A stretch of 6,932 nucleotides of DNA. Origin: an uncultured beta proteobacterium. GTDB taxonomy: Bacteria; Pseudomonadota; Gammaproteobacteria; Burkholderiales; Burkholderiaceae_C. The notes under the pieces were generated by a model that saw only the letters and a list, made by a program, of their open reading frames with translations, was not told where the DNA came from and made no database searches. The stretch lies in NCBI GenBank assembly GCA_903870955.1, contig CAIQEX010000163.1, forward strand, positions 1-6,932. Direction: 5' to 3'. This document shows positions 5,607-6,932 of the stretch, piece by piece. How positions within the stretch are numbered: position 1 is the first letter of the stretch; every line of letters begins with the position of its first letter. The translations under genes were made by a program, and so were the position numbers.

Positions 5607-6653
5607 TCAGTACCACTCCTGCAACGCCTGCGCGTGCTGGTTGGCGCGAATCGCGGGTTGCGGCAACCAGCGCGCATGGCCACAGGCAGCGCGGGACAAA
5701 AAGTCGAGCAGCATCTGGTGCTGGCGCAACACACGTTGTTGCCGGTGCTCGATCAATGGATTGAAAATTCCATGCCGCGAAAAAAGCTGGCGCGGGTTTT
5801 TCTTGACCCATAGCCAAGAGCCCATTTCCAGCGTCAGCGGTAAAAAGATTTGCTGCGGATCTGCGCAGGCCAATTGGTACAGGTGGTCCCACAAATCGCC
5901 ATGCGCCAGATACTGTTTGCTCTGCGGCTCAACAATATAGCGGTGGTGGTTGTGCGACTGGCTGAAGATGCTTTTGAGCGCATGCATTTCAGCCAGATGG
6001 GTAATCGGCGCACGGGTATGGGCATAGGGAAACCACAACCGGTCGGTGACACCAAAACCGGAGTGGCAGTCCAGCGCCAGACTGAACGGTCGCCCCAACA
6101 GCTCGGTTTGCACCACTTCGCAAACGGCCTGACTTTCGGCCTCCATGGGTGCCAGCGCTTGGCCACGGTACCAGGGCAGGCGGGCACTGATGCGTTGACC
6201 ACCGACCATGAACGGCACGGGTTCCGTTGCCGACACCGGCGCATTGCGCATCAGATCCACACCACGCGGGTTGGCGCGCGTTCCCATCTTCATGCCACCC
6301 GGATTGACGATGGGCATGAACACCAGCCGCACGGTTTCCAGTTGCTTGTGCAGTGTGCTGTCCCATTGCAGGCGCATCACCAGGCTGTGCAAATAGGCGA
6401 TCACCACCTCGGCACCGATGCGCTCCAGCCCGTGCACACCACCAAAGTAACCGACCGCAGGCACCGCTGGATCGGGATTGCCCAGCGTGATGACATGCAC
6501 CGGATAACTACCCCCCGGCATAGGCACTTCACAGACCACCCGGCTTTGCAAAAAGCCGGCACCGAGCTCCACGATGCGTTGCAACGCGGCAAGTTCGGGG
6601 AGGTGGGGAGCGGGCACGGCGACAGCATAACTTCGCGGTATGACAACTTGCAT
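5607..6653 (-). CDS. M14-family zinc carboxypeptidase-like protein
   Basis: Encodes 348 residues. M14 enzymes remove C-terminal amino acids or act on amide bonds of small peptides using one Zn ion. The Zn ligands are readable: His74 and Glu77 in the HxxE motif GVHGLER, and His197 in LDCHSGFG. The likely catalytic glutamate is Glu276 in LTLEMGSW. NPGGM (117-121) followed by ANPRGVDLMRN (127-137) corresponds to the substrate-binding NP(D/G)G...R.N region, Arg136 and Asn137 probably contacting the substrate carboxylate. No signal peptide is seen at the N-terminus, so a cytoplasmic location is likely, unlike digestive carboxypeptidases. The length suits a single catalytic domain with a C-terminal extension (about 290-348) rich in His, Arg and Gln. 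The start at 6653 lacks an evident Shine-Dalgarno and overlaps a TTGTCAT repeat. The gene is first in an operon with the alpha/beta hydrolase. The exact substrate cannot be named; related subgroups include succinylglutamate/aspartoacylase-like and DUF2817-like proteins. Confidence 0.85.
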   Translation of the reverse strand: MQVVIPRSYAVAVPAPHLPELAALQRIVELGAGFLQSRVVCEVPMPGGSYPVHVITLGNPDPAVPAVGYFGGVHGLERIGAEVVIAYLHSLVMRLQWDSTLHKQLETVRLVFMPIVNPGGMKMGTRANPRGVDLMRNAPVSATEPVPFMVGGQRISARLPWYRGQALAPMEAESQAVCEVVQTELLGRPFSLALDCHSGFGVTDRLWFPYAHTRAPITHLAEMHALKSIFSQSHNHHRYIVEPQSKQYLAHGDLWDHLYQLACADPQQIFLPLTLEMGSWLWVKKNPRQLFSRHGIFNPLIEHRQQRVLRQHQMLLDFLSRAACGHARWLPQPAIRANQHAQALQEWY

Positions 6654-6713
6654 GACAAAACCATGTCGTGGGCTTTCAAAAAAGTGCCATGCAGCGTTTC
6701 ATCGTCTTGTCAC
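6640..6713. promoter_or_regulatory. TTGTCAY repeats in the divergent region
   Basis: On the minus strand TTGTCAT occurs twice with a 12-base period (6652-6658 and 6640-6646), spanning the start codon of the peptidase gene. On the plus strand TTGTCAC occurs at 6707-6713. The same heptamer type is found in the first operon's promoter. The position over the start codon would suit a repressor or be coincidental with the coding sequence. I see no clear -35/-10 pair for either direction in 6654-6758. Confidence 0.3.
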
Positions 6714-6758
6714 AGAGTACCGCTATCGTGAATCCTCTGTTTCCAAATATTGCCAACC

Positions 6759-6887
6759 ATGCTCTACCGATCCACCCTGATTCGCGCCCTGGCTATACCC
6801 GCTTGCCTGGTCTGGGGTGTGAGCGAATTTCTGGCCTTGCAACGCGCACGTTTGACCCACAGAAAATTGCGCTCGCCTTCAATTTGA
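6759..6887 (+). CDS. Possible small single-pass membrane protein (42 residues)
   Basis: This ORF runs from ATG at 6759 to TGA at 6885-6887. The product begins MLYRSTLIRA, continues with a hydrophobic segment at about residues 7-28 (leucine, alanine, isoleucine and valine with one Pro and two Trp/Phe), and ends in a basic tail (RARLTHRKLR, 29-38). That is the profile of a small inner-membrane protein with a positively charged cytoplasmic end. No Shine-Dalgarno is visible, which weakens the call. It is divergent from the peptidase gene with a 105-base gap. The remaining 45 bases of the window after its stop hold nothing I can identify. It may instead be a chance ORF. Confidence 0.45.
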   Translation: MLYRSTLIRALAIPACLVWGVSEFLALQRARLTHRKLRSPSI

Positions 6888-6932
6888 CGGCCAATACCCG
6901 GTCACGACTTTTCTTCAAAGCGTCACCGACCC

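Noticed and set aside
5603..5734. N-terminal extension of the alpha/beta hydrolase to 5734
   Set aside because: The extra 44 residues are Cys/Arg-rich and lie antiparallel to no domain; they are an alternative frame of the peptidase gene's 3' end.
5850..6731. Open frame of 293 codons on the plus strand opposite the M14 peptidase gene
   Set aside because: The minus-strand frame has the zinc ligands and catalytic Glu of an M14 enzyme; the plus-strand product is His/Gln/Thr-rich without domain features.
6888..6932. Partial hairpin GGTC...GACC near the window end
   Set aside because: Only seven pairs broken by an internal loop and a large terminal loop, with no T-tract inside the window; the sequence is cut off too soon to judge.

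Overview
The window is a compact, GC-rich bacterial segment with proteobacterial gene style: Sec and lipoprotein signals, tightly packed operons, and an Ala/Lys/Pro-rich histone-H1-like protein of the kind common in Burkholderiales. A betaproteobacterium, probably Comamonadaceae-like (Rhodoferax/Polaromonas type), is my best guess. That rests on protein style only, not on a marker gene. I see no mobile element, tRNA, rRNA or CRISPR array.

Layout. (1) Bases 123-4110, plus strand: a probable four-gene operon. In order it encodes a fasciclin-domain lipoprotein, a PlsC-type acyltransferase, a secreted 200-residue protein of unknown function, and a large secreted PhoA-family alkaline phosphatase. 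The genes are 10-25 bases apart or overlapping. The unit starts at a promoter with 11-bp-phased TTGTCAY-like repeats resembling a Pho box and ends at a strong intrinsic terminator (4141-4174). (2) Bases 4175-4844, plus strand: a single gene with its own AT-rich promoter and a 7-bp inverted repeat. It encodes an Ala/Lys/Pro-rich protein whose C-terminal domain looks like ribbon-helix-helix. (3) Bases 4841-6653, minus strand: a two-gene operon, an M14-type zinc carboxypeptidase followed by an alpha/beta hydrolase. Its last stop codon overlaps the stop codon of the convergent H1-like gene. (4) Bases 6654-6932: a divergent intergenic region, a possible 42-residue single-pass membrane protein on the plus strand, and 45 bases in which I see nothing.

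How the genes may work together. Three of the four proteins in the first operon carry export signals and the fourth is a membrane-lipid enzyme, so the unit is envelope-directed. A secreted alkaline phosphatase with every PhoA catalytic residue, together with a Pho-box-like element, suggests a phosphate-starvation role, with the acyltransferase possibly helping remodel lipids. That link is inference. The peptidase/hydrolase pair looks like ordinary catabolism or housekeeping with unknown substrate. Nothing here amounts to a clearly new defence or mobile system. The items most worth a second look are the phased repeats, the architecture of the phosphatase, the uncharacterised 200-residue partner, and the H1-like/ribbon-helix-helix fusion with its operator-like palindrome.
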